A stretch of DNA of 29,506 nucleotides from positions 1 to 29,506 of the forward strand of contig CAYYZW010000343.1 in assembly GCA_964476375.1 (NCBI GenBank), written 5' to 3'. The notes beneath the pieces are model-generated. The model saw only the letters and a program-made list of their open reading frames with translations. It made no database searches and had not been told where the DNA came from. The stretch's first letter is position 1; each line of letters starts with the position of its first letter. Of this stretch, positions 16,533 to 23,977 are shown in pieces. The translations under genes were made by a program, and so were the position numbers. Source of the DNA: SAT2750 sp964476375 (GTDB lineage Bacteria > Planctomycetota > Planctomycetia > Pirellulales > Pirellulaceae).

Positions 16533-17294
16533 ATGGCCGTGGACCAGGAAATTCGTGGCGATTCATTCCACCTGGTTGGGGAGGATGCCTCGCGCCAGGA
16601 TCTCGCCTCGCGGAGAGAAGTCAAGTTCCTTCTTCCCGGTGCCGATGTCGGCAAGCTGCGTGGCCTGCTGGAGTGTAACGGGCGACGCCTGGTTCATAAT
16701 GAGCCTGTCTCCACGGTCCGCAGTATTTACTTCGATGATGTCCGCTTGTCCGACTGCCAGGACAACCTGGCGGGGATTAGCTGCCGTAAGAAAGTCCGGC
16801 TGAGATGGTATGACTCTCTTGCCCCGGGCAATCCTCTGTTTTTTGAAATCAAATGGCGTGATAACCGGGTGGTCGGGAAACACCGCCTGGAGTTTCAGCC
16901 GGGCCAGCCCCTCGCAGGCCTGACCTATCGCCGGATCGTTAATCAACTGGTGGATATCCTGCCGCCACGTCATGCCGCCGACCTGCTGAATCGGGATGAA
17001 CCGATCGTGATCGTGGAATACAAGCGAGAACATTTTTCTTCTCCTGACGGACGACTGCGGGTCACACTCGACTATGATCTCGCCTTTTATGACCAGACCG
17101 GCAAGCAGTCTATCTCGACTTCCTTCCCGCACCGAATGCCGGACATGTTCGTGCTGGAAGCGAAGGGGCCGCAAGGCTTTGAAGGAGAAGTGAAGGAACT
17201 GCTTTACCCCTACAGGCCCCGGGTCGGAGCCTGTTCGAAATACGTCCACGGCTGCCAGCAGCTGGGACTTGTGCCACCGCGACATTACCGTTGA
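16533..17294 (+). CDS. VTC domain protein, polyphosphate polymerase-like
   Basis: The 253-residue protein is a stand-alone VTC domain, the tunnel fold that in yeast Vtc4 makes polyphosphate from ATP. It lacks the SPX domain of the yeast protein, as bacterial members do. The tunnel-lining charged strands are present: RREVKFLL (27-33), TVRSIYFDD (61-69), KKVRLRWYD (86-94), FFEIKWRD (103-110), VEYKREHF (161-168), LRVTLDYDLAF (175-185), FVLEAKG (206-212) and GACSKYVHG (232-240). These supply the expected Arg/Lys for phosphates and Glu for metal. No signal peptide or membrane segment is seen, so it is probably cytosolic at the membrane, beside DUF4956. The start at 16533 is preceded by AGGTGAG with a spacing of about 8; an upstream ATG at 16479 lies inside the DUF4956 gene and adds an unrelated leader. 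Polymerase activity is inferred from the fold. Confidence 0.9.
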   Translation: MAVDQEIRGDSFHLVGEDASRQDLASRREVKFLLPGADVGKLRGLLECNGRRLVHNEPVSTVRSIYFDDVRLSDCQDNLAGISCRKKVRLRWYDSLAPGNPLFFEIKWRDNRVVGKHRLEFQPGQPLAGLTYRRIVNQLVDILPPRHAADLLNRDEPIVIVEYKREHFSSPDGRLRVTLDYDLAFYDQTGKQSISTSFPHRMPDMFVLEAKGPQGFEGEVKELLYPYRPRVGACSKYVHGCQQLGLVPPRHYR

Positions 17295-17387
17295 TCCTGG
17301 AGATGAATCGAGTCCCCGGTTAAGAATGTATGGCTTCCGGGGATCCCCTGTCCCTGGCTCGTCCCCAATCACAGGCCTGGATTTCCC

Positions 17388-20144
17388 ATGTCCCCCCAGC
17401 AGCATTCGCATCCTCGAAAAATCACGCACCGCAGAATTTCCATTCTGTTGGCTGACGGGATTCGTTTTCTCGTGCCGCTGGCCCTGGTCCTTCTGCTCTG
17501 CCTGCTGGGGATCGCGGCGCTGGACAGGGAGGAGGAGGTTCAGCAGCAGAACGAGATGGAGCTTTTCCCCACCGCACATGTGCTGGATGTCCAGCTGACT
17601 CTTGCCCAGGAGGACTGGGACACGATTCGTTTTCAGTCTCGCAACCTTTTTACTGCCCTGCAGGAACAGCGCAAGTACGGTCCGGTCAAGGGTCCCTATA
17701 CCTACGTGACTGCCCGGGTGACGATTGACGGCGTGGCGTTTCCCCAGGTCGGACTACGGAAGAAAGGTTTTGTCGGATCACAAAATACGGACCGGCCCTC
17801 CCTCAAGATCAAGCTGAATCACATGGACCAGGGGGCCGCGATCAACGGCCTGACGATGCTCACCTTCAATAATAACCAGCAGGATATCAGCCTGATGAGC
17901 CAGCCGATGGGATATGCCATGTACAACAGGGCAGGGTCGGCTGCACCGCGCTGTGGCTATGCCAGGATCACGGTCAACGGGACGAACCTGGGTGTCTACT
18001 CTCACGTGGAGACCATCCGTGAGCCATTACTTGAACGAGAATTTGGCGATGACCGCGGTGTCCTGTACGAGGGAACCGTGGTGGACTTTTTCGAGGGCTG
18101 GGAAGCAAGCTTCGAGAGGAAGCTGGGCCGGGACAAGCTGGGGCGTGACAAGATCCAGCAGCTCATCGATCTTCTCGAGCAGAAGGACCTGCCCGATGTG
18201 GAGCGTTCGATTGGTGAACTGGTGGACCTGGATTCTTTCTACACGTTCTGGGCGGTGGAGGGGCTGCTTGGTTTCTGGGACGGGTACACGGCCAACGGGA
18301 ATAACTACTTCGTCTATCTCAACCCGGAGACCGGGAAATTTCATTTCCTGCCCTGGGGAGCCGATTGTGCTTTTGAGAAATACAGCAAGATTGCCTTTGA
18401 CCGCCGGGCACCTCTCTCGGTGAAAACAAAGGGCCGGGTGGCACACCGACTTTACCAGGTCGAGGCCGTCCGGCAGCGTTATGCCAGGACCCTGGAGCAG
18501 ATCCTGAATGAACACTGGGATGAGGATGCGATGATTGCCGAGATCGAACGGCGGGAGGAGATGCTCAAGCCCCACCTGGCCCCCTCCCAGGTTCGTTCAT
18601 TCCGGGTCCAGGGGATCAGTAACTTTATCCGTACCCGGCGGGCAGAACTGGTGGCAGAAATCTCCGGCGGAATGCCGGTCTGGACCGCCAGGTCCGAGCC
18701 GCCACCTGTTATCCCCGGAGGGCCCAGGCGCGAGGAGGAGAAGGACTCGATCTGGGCGACTGCCAGGCGAGGTGAGCTGGAGGCTGTCAAGAAGCACCTT
18801 GCCGCCGGGACGGATGTGGATGCCAGGAACAATGACGGGACAACCCCCCTTGCGATGGCGGCGCTCACCGGCGAGGTCGAAACAGCCAGGTACCTGGTCA
18901 GCAAGGGAGCGGACGTGAACGCACAGCAGAACGACAGGAACAGCGTACTGCATGCCGCCGCTTTCCTGGGGAGGGTTGAGATCGCAAAGCTGCTTCTGGA
19001 GAATGGTGCCGATCCGAATGTCCGCAACCGGGAAGGGGAGACGCCACTGGATACCGCCTCGGCCGCATGGAATGAAGAGCTGCGGGGCTTCATCCGGCTG
19101 ATTTCCGGGATGCTCCAGATCAAGGTCGATATGGCGACGGTCAAGGCGGGTCGCCCGGGCGTCGCCGCGGCTCTCCGTGCCGGTGGAGGCAAGCTCGGTT
19201 TTGCTCTCGGCAGGATGCAGGCCGAGGATATCTGGACTGCTGCCAGGACCGGGGACATTGAGTCGATCAAGGAATTCCTCTCCCGGGGGGTCCAGGTTGA
19301 CAGTCGGGATGAATCCGGGGCCACACCGCTCTCGATGGCTGCTCTCACCGGAGAGGTGGAAACGGCGAAGTTCTTGTTCAGCAAGGGAGCGGATGTCAAT
19401 GCGAGAAATAACGAGAATAATACCTCCCTGCACGGGGCCGCTTTCCTGGGGCAGGTCGATGTTGTGAAGCTGCTTCTGGAACAGGGGGCAGATAGGAACG
19501 CCCGCAATGACAGGAGGGAAACGCCGCTTGACAATGCGTCCGCTCCATGGGGACAGGTGGAGGGTTTTGTCAGGCTGATTGCCGGCTTCCTCCAGGTGGA
19601 GGTGGATATGGAGGCTGTCAGGAGGGGCAGGGCAGAGGTGGTTACGATTCTCCGTGGCCATGATGCCAAGCTGGCCTCTGAGCTGGACAATGATCCAGCC
19701 AGGAAGATGGCTGCCTTGAAAGAGTACGTGGCGGCTGGCAAGGATGTAAATGAGCGGGACAAAACAGAACTGACATTGCTGGCCAGGTCGGCGATGGCAG
19801 GTGACGTCGAAAGCGTGAAGTACCTGCTCGGCCAGGATGCTGACCCAGACCTTCCAAACGGGGATGCAAACACTCCCCTGCACGTGGCTGCTTTCTTTGG
19901 CCAGGTCGAGGTCGTGAAAATACTTGTTGAGAACGGGGCAGATGTGAATGCACGCAATGACCTGGGGGAAACCCCGCTGGATTCTGCATCGCCTCCGTGG
20001 AACCTGATAACCCAGGGGACAGTCGGCCTGGTGGCTGGGATTTACAAGATCAGGGTCGATATGGCGGCGGTCAAAGCGGGCAGGCCGACGGTTATCGAGA
20101 TTCTTCGTGAAAACGGGGGAAAAGCAGGCAAAGATCTGGAATAA
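17388..20144 (+). CDS. membrane-anchored CotH kinase-like protein fused to ankyrin repeat blocks
   Basis: This 918-residue protein has three parts. Residues 26-44 form a transmembrane anchor after a basic N-terminus, predicting an extracytoplasmic remainder. Residues about 60-425 match the CotH family, atypical kinases related to Bacillus spore-coat CotH: LTLAQEDWDTI, VTIDGVAFPQVGLRKKG, RPSLKIKLN, GYARITVNGTNLGVYSHVE, WDGYTANGNNYFVYLNPETG and FHFLPWGADCAFEKYS. Asp298 and Asp326 are candidate catalytic and metal residues; the second motif reads PWGAD where other members have PWDxD. Residues about 454-911 are three similar ankyrin blocks, each with ankyrin repeats plus a 35-residue VDMATVKAGRP-type spacer. 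The gene follows the VTC gene by 93 bases, completing a DUF4956-VTC-CotH set. It may phosphorylate surface proteins or bind phosphate polymers; this is inference. The ankyrin fusion suggests partner binding outside the cytoplasm. Confidence 0.9.
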   Translation: MSPQQHSHPRKITHRRISILLADGIRFLVPLALVLLLCLLGIAALDREEEVQQQNEMELFPTAHVLDVQLTLAQEDWDTIRFQSRNLFTALQEQRKYGPVKGPYTYVTARVTIDGVAFPQVGLRKKGFVGSQNTDRPSLKIKLNHMDQGAAINGLTMLTFNNNQQDISLMSQPMGYAMYNRAGSAAPRCGYARITVNGTNLGVYSHVETIREPLLEREFGDDRGVLYEGTVVDFFEGWEASFERKLGRDKLGRDKIQQLIDLLEQKDLPDVERSIGELVDLDSFYTFWAVEGLLGFWDGYTANGNNYFVYLNPETGKFHFLPWGADCAFEKYSKIAFDRRAPLSVKTKGRVAHRLYQVEAVRQRYARTLEQILNEHWDEDAMIAEIERREEMLKPHLAPSQVRSFRVQGISNFIRTRRAELVAEISGGMPVWTARSEPPPVIPGGPRREEEKDSIWATARRGELEAVKKHLAAGTDVDARNNDGTTPLAMAALTGEVETARYLVSKGADVNAQQNDRNSVLHAAAFLGRVEIAKLLLENGADPNVRNREGETPLDTASAAWNEELRGFIRLISGMLQIKVDMATVKAGRPGVAAALRAGGGKLGFALGRMQAEDIWTAARTGDIESIKEFLSRGVQVDSRDESGATPLSMAALTGEVETAKFLFSKGADVNARNNENNTSLHGAAFLGQVDVVKLLLEQGADRNARNDRRETPLDNASAPWGQVEGFVRLIAGFLQVEVDMEAVRRGRAEVVTILRGHDAKLASELDNDPARKMAALKEYVAAGKDVNERDKTELTLLARSAMAGDVESVKYLLGQDADPDLPNGDANTPLHVAAFFGQVEVVKILVENGADVNARNDLGETPLDSASPPWNLITQGTVGLVAGIYKIRVDMAAVKAGRPTVIEILRENGGKAGKDLE
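18747..20120 (+). repeat. three intragenic ankyrin blocks, about 140-150 codons each
   Basis: Within the CotH-like gene the protein repeats itself three times: block I at 18747-19196, block II at 19227-19670, block III at about 19698-20120. Each block has ankyrin helices (AALTGEVETARYLVSKGADV in I, AALTGEVETAKFLFSKGADV in II, AMAGDVESVKYLLGQDADP in III), then LHxAAFxGxVEVVKxLLExGAD, then ETPLDxAS-PW, then a hydrophobic spacer ending in VDMxxVKxGRPxV and a Gly-rich turn. Blocks I and II are most alike. Synonymous sites differ freely, so the duplications are old and the protein sequence has been kept. Confidence 0.85.
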
Positions 20145-20197
20145 AATGTCGATCCGGCCGGTTGCGAGCAACTGTGCCCAAGTACCGGTTTAATGAC

Positions 20198-20203
20198 TAT
20201 AAT
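20198..20203 (+). promoter_or_regulatory. candidate -10 box before the HlyD-like gene
   Basis: A perfect TATAAT lies at 20198-20203, 38 bases before the ATG at 20242. No good -35 box is seen at the usual distance. A small inverted repeat, GTTGC-GA-GCAAC, lies at 20161-20172. If used, this box places transcript starts near 20210 and rules out a TTG start at 20203. Confidence 0.35.
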
Positions 20204-20241
20204 TGAGAGCCCCCCCAACCCATTTCAGGGTAGTTAGAGAC

Positions 20242-21744
20242 ATGAGATATTTTTCTCCTCACCGGTCCGGTCGCGTCGCCGTTGTCCTGCTGGTTATCGG
20301 CTGTCTTGTCCTGGGGGGCGCTGTCTACTTCCTGCTGCCGTCCGATGATGACGGCGATGCTGTCAAGACGATGCTGCTTCATGAAGTCCAGGTCAGTGAC
20401 TTCGAAGCCTTCATCACCGAACCGGGAGACGTGGAAAGCAGCATGAACACGGAAGTTCGCTGTGAAGTCGAATCCCTGGGCCAGAGCGGGACGGCCATTA
20501 TTTCCATCATCGACGAGGGGAGCCAGGTCACGAAGGGAGACGAGTTAATTACCTTTGACAAGTCGAACCTGGAGGACAAGAAAATCGGGCAGGAGATCGT
20601 CGTCGCGGGAGACGAGGCACTGCTGACCCAGGCCAGGCGAAACCTTGAACATGCCACTCGGACGCTGACAGAGTACAAGGAGGGATTGTTCGAGCAGGAG
20701 AAGGAGCTTTACGAGGGGGAGGTGCTGGCTGCCGAGGAGGTGCTCAAGAGCAACGAGGCATCTCTCAAGCATGGGGAGCGACTGGCTGCTCGGGGGTTCA
20801 TCACCCAGCTGCAGTTGCAGAGTGAACAATTTGCGGTTGAAAGCGCTCAACGGGACCTGGCGGCGAAAAGCCGCAAGCTGGATGTTTATGTTCGCTTTAC
20901 ACGTGAAAAGCTGGTGGGCCAGTACGAGGGGGACATTACCAGGCTCACGGCACTTTCCCTGGCCGCAAAAAAAACCCTCGAGCTGAGCCAGAAGAAGCTC
21001 CAGGAAATCGACGAGCAGATCCAGCTCTGCACGGTCCTGGCCCCCTCCGACGGGCAGGTGGTCTACGTCAACGATCAACGCAGGGGGGTGGTTATCGAGG
21101 AAGGGACAGTGGTCCGTGACCAGCAGCTGGTGATCGTGCTGCCGGATCTCAAGCAGATGCAGGTGGATGTCCACATCAATGAGTCCCATGTGAACCGGGT
21201 CAGTGTGGGAGACAGCGTGGATATTATTCTCGATGCCGCCCCGGAAACCCCGCTGACCGGTAAAGTCAAAGAGGTGGCCCCCTATCCTTTTCCCCGGCGA
21301 TGGCATGGAGCCCCGCTGGAGTATGGGGCAATCGTCACGATCGATGATCCACCGGCCTCCATTCGTCCTGGCCTGCGAGCCAAGGTGAAAATTTCCTTTG
21401 CCACCCAGCCGAATGTCAAGCAGGTTCCGATTGCCGCGGTCATCGAGCACCAGAAGCAGTATTTTTGTCTTGTTCAGAACGGAAGTGACTGGGAAGTGCG
21501 ACCGGTGGTGATCGGTCTTCACAGTAGTAGTACGGTGGTTGTCGACGAGGGACTCTCGGTGGGAGAGATGGTCTCGATGACGCCTTTTGAGTTTATCGGG
21601 CGGGAGGATCTGCCGGACGCAGATTCGATCGAGGATGAGGTGGCCGGTGAGAAGGAACCTGGCAAGGAGACGGACTCCCAGGAGGGGTCGGTCACGATGA
21701 AGGAGCAAGGCCGAGCCCCCGCAGAGCCGGTGCCAGGATCATGA
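20242..21744 (+). CDS. HlyD/MacA-like periplasmic adaptor (membrane fusion) protein
   Basis: This 500-residue protein has an N-terminal membrane anchor (residues 11-32, VAVVLLVIGCLVLGGAVYFL). A split lipoyl-like barrel follows: ISIIDEGSQVTKGDELITFD around 87-106 and LCTVLAPSDGQVVYV around 262-276. Between them is a long coiled-coil hairpin (about 113-262). The beta-barrel and membrane-proximal parts follow, with MQVDVHINESHVNRVSVGDS at 306-325 and IRPGLRAKVKISF at 374-386. The tail after residue 460 is acidic and Glu/Lys-rich, a low-complexity extension. Such adaptors link an inner-membrane transporter to an outer channel. The next gene, an FtsX-type permease, overlaps by ATGA, so the two are co-translated. 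The start at 20242 is preferred over TTG 20203 because it gives a normal anchor and lies after a perfect TATAAT. Cargo is unknown. Confidence 0.9.
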   Translation: MRYFSPHRSGRVAVVLLVIGCLVLGGAVYFLLPSDDDGDAVKTMLLHEVQVSDFEAFITEPGDVESSMNTEVRCEVESLGQSGTAIISIIDEGSQVTKGDELITFDKSNLEDKKIGQEIVVAGDEALLTQARRNLEHATRTLTEYKEGLFEQEKELYEGEVLAAEEVLKSNEASLKHGERLAARGFITQLQLQSEQFAVESAQRDLAAKSRKLDVYVRFTREKLVGQYEGDITRLTALSLAAKKTLELSQKKLQEIDEQIQLCTVLAPSDGQVVYVNDQRRGVVIEEGTVVRDQQLVIVLPDLKQMQVDVHINESHVNRVSVGDSVDIILDAAPETPLTGKVKEVAPYPFPRRWHGAPLEYGAIVTIDDPPASIRPGLRAKVKISFATQPNVKQVPIAAVIEHQKQYFCLVQNGSDWEVRPVVIGLHSSSTVVVDEGLSVGEMVSMTPFEFIGREDLPDADSIEDEVAGEKEPGKETDSQEGSVTMKEQGRAPAEPVPGS

Positions 21745-23081
21745 TGCTCTTCCAGTTTCGTGTCTGGCGGCTGGCGATCACGAGCCTGCTGTTGCATCCC
21801 CTCCGTTCCATGCTGACGGTGCTGGGGATCTTTATCGGTGTCTCCAGCGTGGTCTGGCTGCTGGCCATCGGCGAGGGGATTAGCCGTGAGGCCCAGAGAC
21901 AGATCGAGCAACTGGGTGCCACAAACATCATGCTCCGGAGTGTTCTTCCTGTTGAGGAGAAGCTGACCGGGGGAAGTAACCTGGGAGACGACGACCTGTT
22001 TGTCCGCTATGGAATCAAGCGGGATGATGTGGATGCGCTGCTTCAGATTCCGACGCTGGTGAACGCCCTGAAGATCCGCGAGACGATGCGAGAGGCTCAT
22101 TACGGGCCTGTCACGATTGACAGTCACCTGGTTGCCTGCACGCCGGAATATGCGGAGGTGATGAAGCTTGAGATCGAACGAGGCGAGTTCATTTCCGACA
22201 TCCATGTCAGCAACCGAGAGAATGTCTGCGTGCTGGCGTCCCGTGTCGCCCGGGAGTTCTTTCCCGTGGAGGATCCGATGGGGAAGGTTATTCGTGTCCG
22301 CGAGCTTCCCTACACCGTGGTGGGAGTGATGAAGGACCGGACGCCGATGGCAGGAATCGGGGGTTCCCTGGCCGCCCAGGATTTTGTCAACGACATCTAT
22401 ATTCCACTGGAAACATTCTGGCAGCGGATCGGTGACCGGGTCCTGTTTGTGACTGCCGGGCAGCGCCGCGGTGAGGAAATCGAGCTCAGCCAGATCACCT
22501 TCCAGGTGGGGACTACTGCCGAGGTGGTCCCCACGGCCGCGGCAGTCCGACGGACGATGGAGAAGCTGCACAAGAACGTGGACTATGCGATCGTTGTTCC
22601 CCTGGAATTGCTGGAACAGGCTCGTACCACGAAGCTGATGTTCATGGTCTTTATGGGATTGATTGCTGCGGTCACGCTGATCGTTGGGGGTATTGGGATC
22701 ATGAACATCATGCTGGCAACCGTGACCGAACGGACGCGTGAAATCGGTATTCGCCGTGCCCTGGGAGCGAGGCAATCGGATATCACGCGGCAGTTCCTTG
22801 CGGAAACTATTGTGCTTTCGATTATCGGGGGAATCGTCGGTATTCTCGGTGGCCTTGCCTGCCCCTGGATGATGGAACAGTTGCGGTTAATCCTGGAAAG
22901 TACGATGCCGGATGCAATGAACAGCCTTCCGGATGTGGTTCGCACCATCCGGCCCGTCGTGGTCAGCTGGTCCATTCCACTGGCCTTTGGAATTTCCGTG
23001 GTGATCGGAGTCATTTTCGGTCTCTACCCGGCACAGCGGGCTGCCATGATGGATCCGATCGAGGCCCTGCGGCATGCCTGA
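21741..23081 (+). CDS. MacB/FtsX-like ABC transporter permease
   Basis: The 446-residue product has the MacB-type permease plan. It has one transmembrane helix near the N-terminus (24-44, MLTVLGIFIGVSSVVWLLAI), a large periplasmic domain (about 45-290) and three C-terminal helices (about 298-326, 354-378, 409-429). The FtsX signature GIGIMNIMLATVTERTREIG followed by IRRALGARQSDI is intact, as is GLYPAQRAAMMDPIEALRHA at the end. These proteins are mechanotransmitters driven by a cytoplasmic ATPase and work with a MacA-type adaptor, here encoded immediately upstream with an ATGA overlap. The usual adjacent ATPase gene is absent, and no ATPase domain is fused to this protein. It may borrow an ATPase from elsewhere in the genome. 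A double ATGATG start leaves one residue of ambiguity. Confidence 0.93.
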   Translation: MMLFQFRVWRLAITSLLLHPLRSMLTVLGIFIGVSSVVWLLAIGEGISREAQRQIEQLGATNIMLRSVLPVEEKLTGGSNLGDDDLFVRYGIKRDDVDALLQIPTLVNALKIRETMREAHYGPVTIDSHLVACTPEYAEVMKLEIERGEFISDIHVSNRENVCVLASRVAREFFPVEDPMGKVIRVRELPYTVVGVMKDRTPMAGIGGSLAAQDFVNDIYIPLETFWQRIGDRVLFVTAGQRRGEEIELSQITFQVGTTAEVVPTAAAVRRTMEKLHKNVDYAIVVPLELLEQARTTKLMFMVFMGLIAAVTLIVGGIGIMNIMLATVTERTREIGIRRALGARQSDITRQFLAETIVLSIIGGIVGILGGLACPWMMEQLRLILESTMPDAMNSLPDVVRTIRPVVVSWSIPLAFGISVVIGVIFGLYPAQRAAMMDPIEALRHA

Positions 23082-23130
23082 TCCTGGCTGCCGGTAAAAT
23101 GGCAGGGGAGGCCGGGAAACGAGAAAAGCA

Positions 23131-23158
23131 TTGAAACGCCGCTGGTGAAGGATAGGAT
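23131..23158 (+). promoter_or_regulatory. candidate promoter of the second LRR gene
   Basis: TTGAAA (23131-23136, five of six matches to consensus) and TAGGAT (23153-23158, four of six) are separated by 16 bases. The predicted transcript start near 23165 leaves a leader of about 58 bases and would make the upstream start at 23145 impossible. The gap 23082-23222 has no other feature. Confidence 0.4.
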
Positions 23159-23222
23159 AAGGCTAGCACGAAAACGAAGACATGGTTTTATTACAAGCAC
23201 GACACGGATAGGAGTTCGGTCT

Positions 23223-23930
23223 ATGTGGAATTCAGTCAAGTACTTTCTGGTTGCGGTCATCATGCTGGTCCCGGGGTCCCTGCTTACCGGGCAGGAGGAA
23301 GAGGAAGGGGTGACCATCAAGTACAGTGACTCCGATAAGGAGGCAATCCAGAAGATCCAGGATACCGGCGCCGCAATCCTGGAAGTGGCCCAGAATGACA
23401 ACCGGCTGAATGTTGCCTTTCACCTGGGGTCCGGGGAGATCGGTGATGAGCAGATAGCCACGGTCCAGGGACTGGGATTTATTGTCTCGCTGAACCTTCG
23501 CGGTACCAAGCTGACCGATGCTGGGCTGGCACCGGTTACCAGTTGCGAGGCGCTGGAGAGGCTGCACCTGGAAAAAACCGGGATCACCGACGCCGGCGTC
23601 AAGCAGCTAGCTGCCCTGGGAAAGCTGTCGTACCTGAACCTCTATGGCACCGCGGTAAGCGATGCGGCCATCGACGATATTGCGGCCATCAAGGGGCTTG
23701 AGAAAGTCTATATCTTCGAGACCAAGATCACGATCGAGGGTGTCGCCTCGCTGAAAGAAAAGCGACCGGAGCTGAAAATTATTCCCGACCTGGTCGTGGA
23801 CAAGGTAAAGGCCGAAGCAGAAGCGGTACGCCAGGCCGAGGAAGCGAAGAAGGCGGAGGAAGAGGCCAAGAAGAAGGCCGAGGAAGAGGCCAAGAAGAAG
23901 GCGGAAGAGGACGCCAAGAAGAAGGAGTAG
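23223..23930 (+). CDS. exported leucine-rich repeat protein with Lys/Glu/Ala tail
   Basis: This 235-residue protein has a signal peptide (MWNSVKYFLVAVIMLVPGSL). Leucine-rich repeats follow at about 65-190 (FIVSLNLRGTKLTDAGLAPV, RLHLEKTGITDAGVKQLAAL, YLNLYGTAVSDAAIDDIAAI, KVYIFETKITIEGVASLKEK) and end in ELKIIPDLVVDK. The C-terminal 45 residues are almost only Lys, Glu and Ala and contain an eight-residue tandem repeat. It is a shorter paralogue of the protein at 3661-4761. AGGAG at 23210-23214 sits 8 bases before the ATG, which favours this start over 23145. It has its own promoter-like sequence and lies 141 bases after the permease gene, so it may be transcribed separately. It ends with TAG. 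It is presumably periplasmic or surface-bound; no partner is evident. Confidence 0.88.
   Translation: MWNSVKYFLVAVIMLVPGSLLTGQEEEEGVTIKYSDSDKEAIQKIQDTGAAILEVAQNDNRLNVAFHLGSGEIGDEQIATVQGLGFIVSLNLRGTKLTDAGLAPVTSCEALERLHLEKTGITDAGVKQLAALGKLSYLNLYGTAVSDAAIDDIAAIKGLEKVYIFETKITIEGVASLKEKRPELKIIPDLVVDKVKAEAEAVRQAEEAKKAEEEAKKKAEEEAKKKAEEDAKKKE
23847..23927 (+). repeat. 24-base tandem repeat encoding AEEEAKKK units
   Basis: The 3' end of the LRR gene repeats a 24-base unit: a shortened 21-base copy at 23847-23867, copies at 23868-23891 and 23892-23915, and a 12-base remnant at 23916-23927. Each full copy encodes KKKAEEEA or a close variant (KKKAEEDA in the third). The low divergence suggests recent slippage, so copy number may vary between strains. 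Confidence 0.75.
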
Positions 23931-23932
23931 GT

Positions 23933-23956
23933 GAAAAGGGAAAGTCCCTGCTTTTC
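23933..23956. terminator. possible bidirectional terminator between convergent genes
   Basis: GAAAA-GGGA (23933-23941) pairs with TCCC (23945-23948) and TTTTC (23952-23956), with a three-base loop and a small bulge. The outer A/T pairs give a T-run after the inner stem for both strands. It lies between the stop of the LRR gene (23930) and the stop of the minus-strand VCBS gene (23978). The inner stem is only four base pairs, so support is modest. Confidence 0.35.
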
Positions 23957-23977
23957 CGGATTCCAGCTGGCCTGGTA

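Noticed and set aside
18479..20171. Two long minus-strand frames of 492 and 524 codons
   Set aside because: Both are antisense to the ankyrin part of the CotH-like gene. Their own repeats only mirror the ankyrin repeats.
21519..22775. Minus-strand frame of 418 codons
   Set aside because: It lies opposite the FtsX-type permease gene, which has intact signatures.
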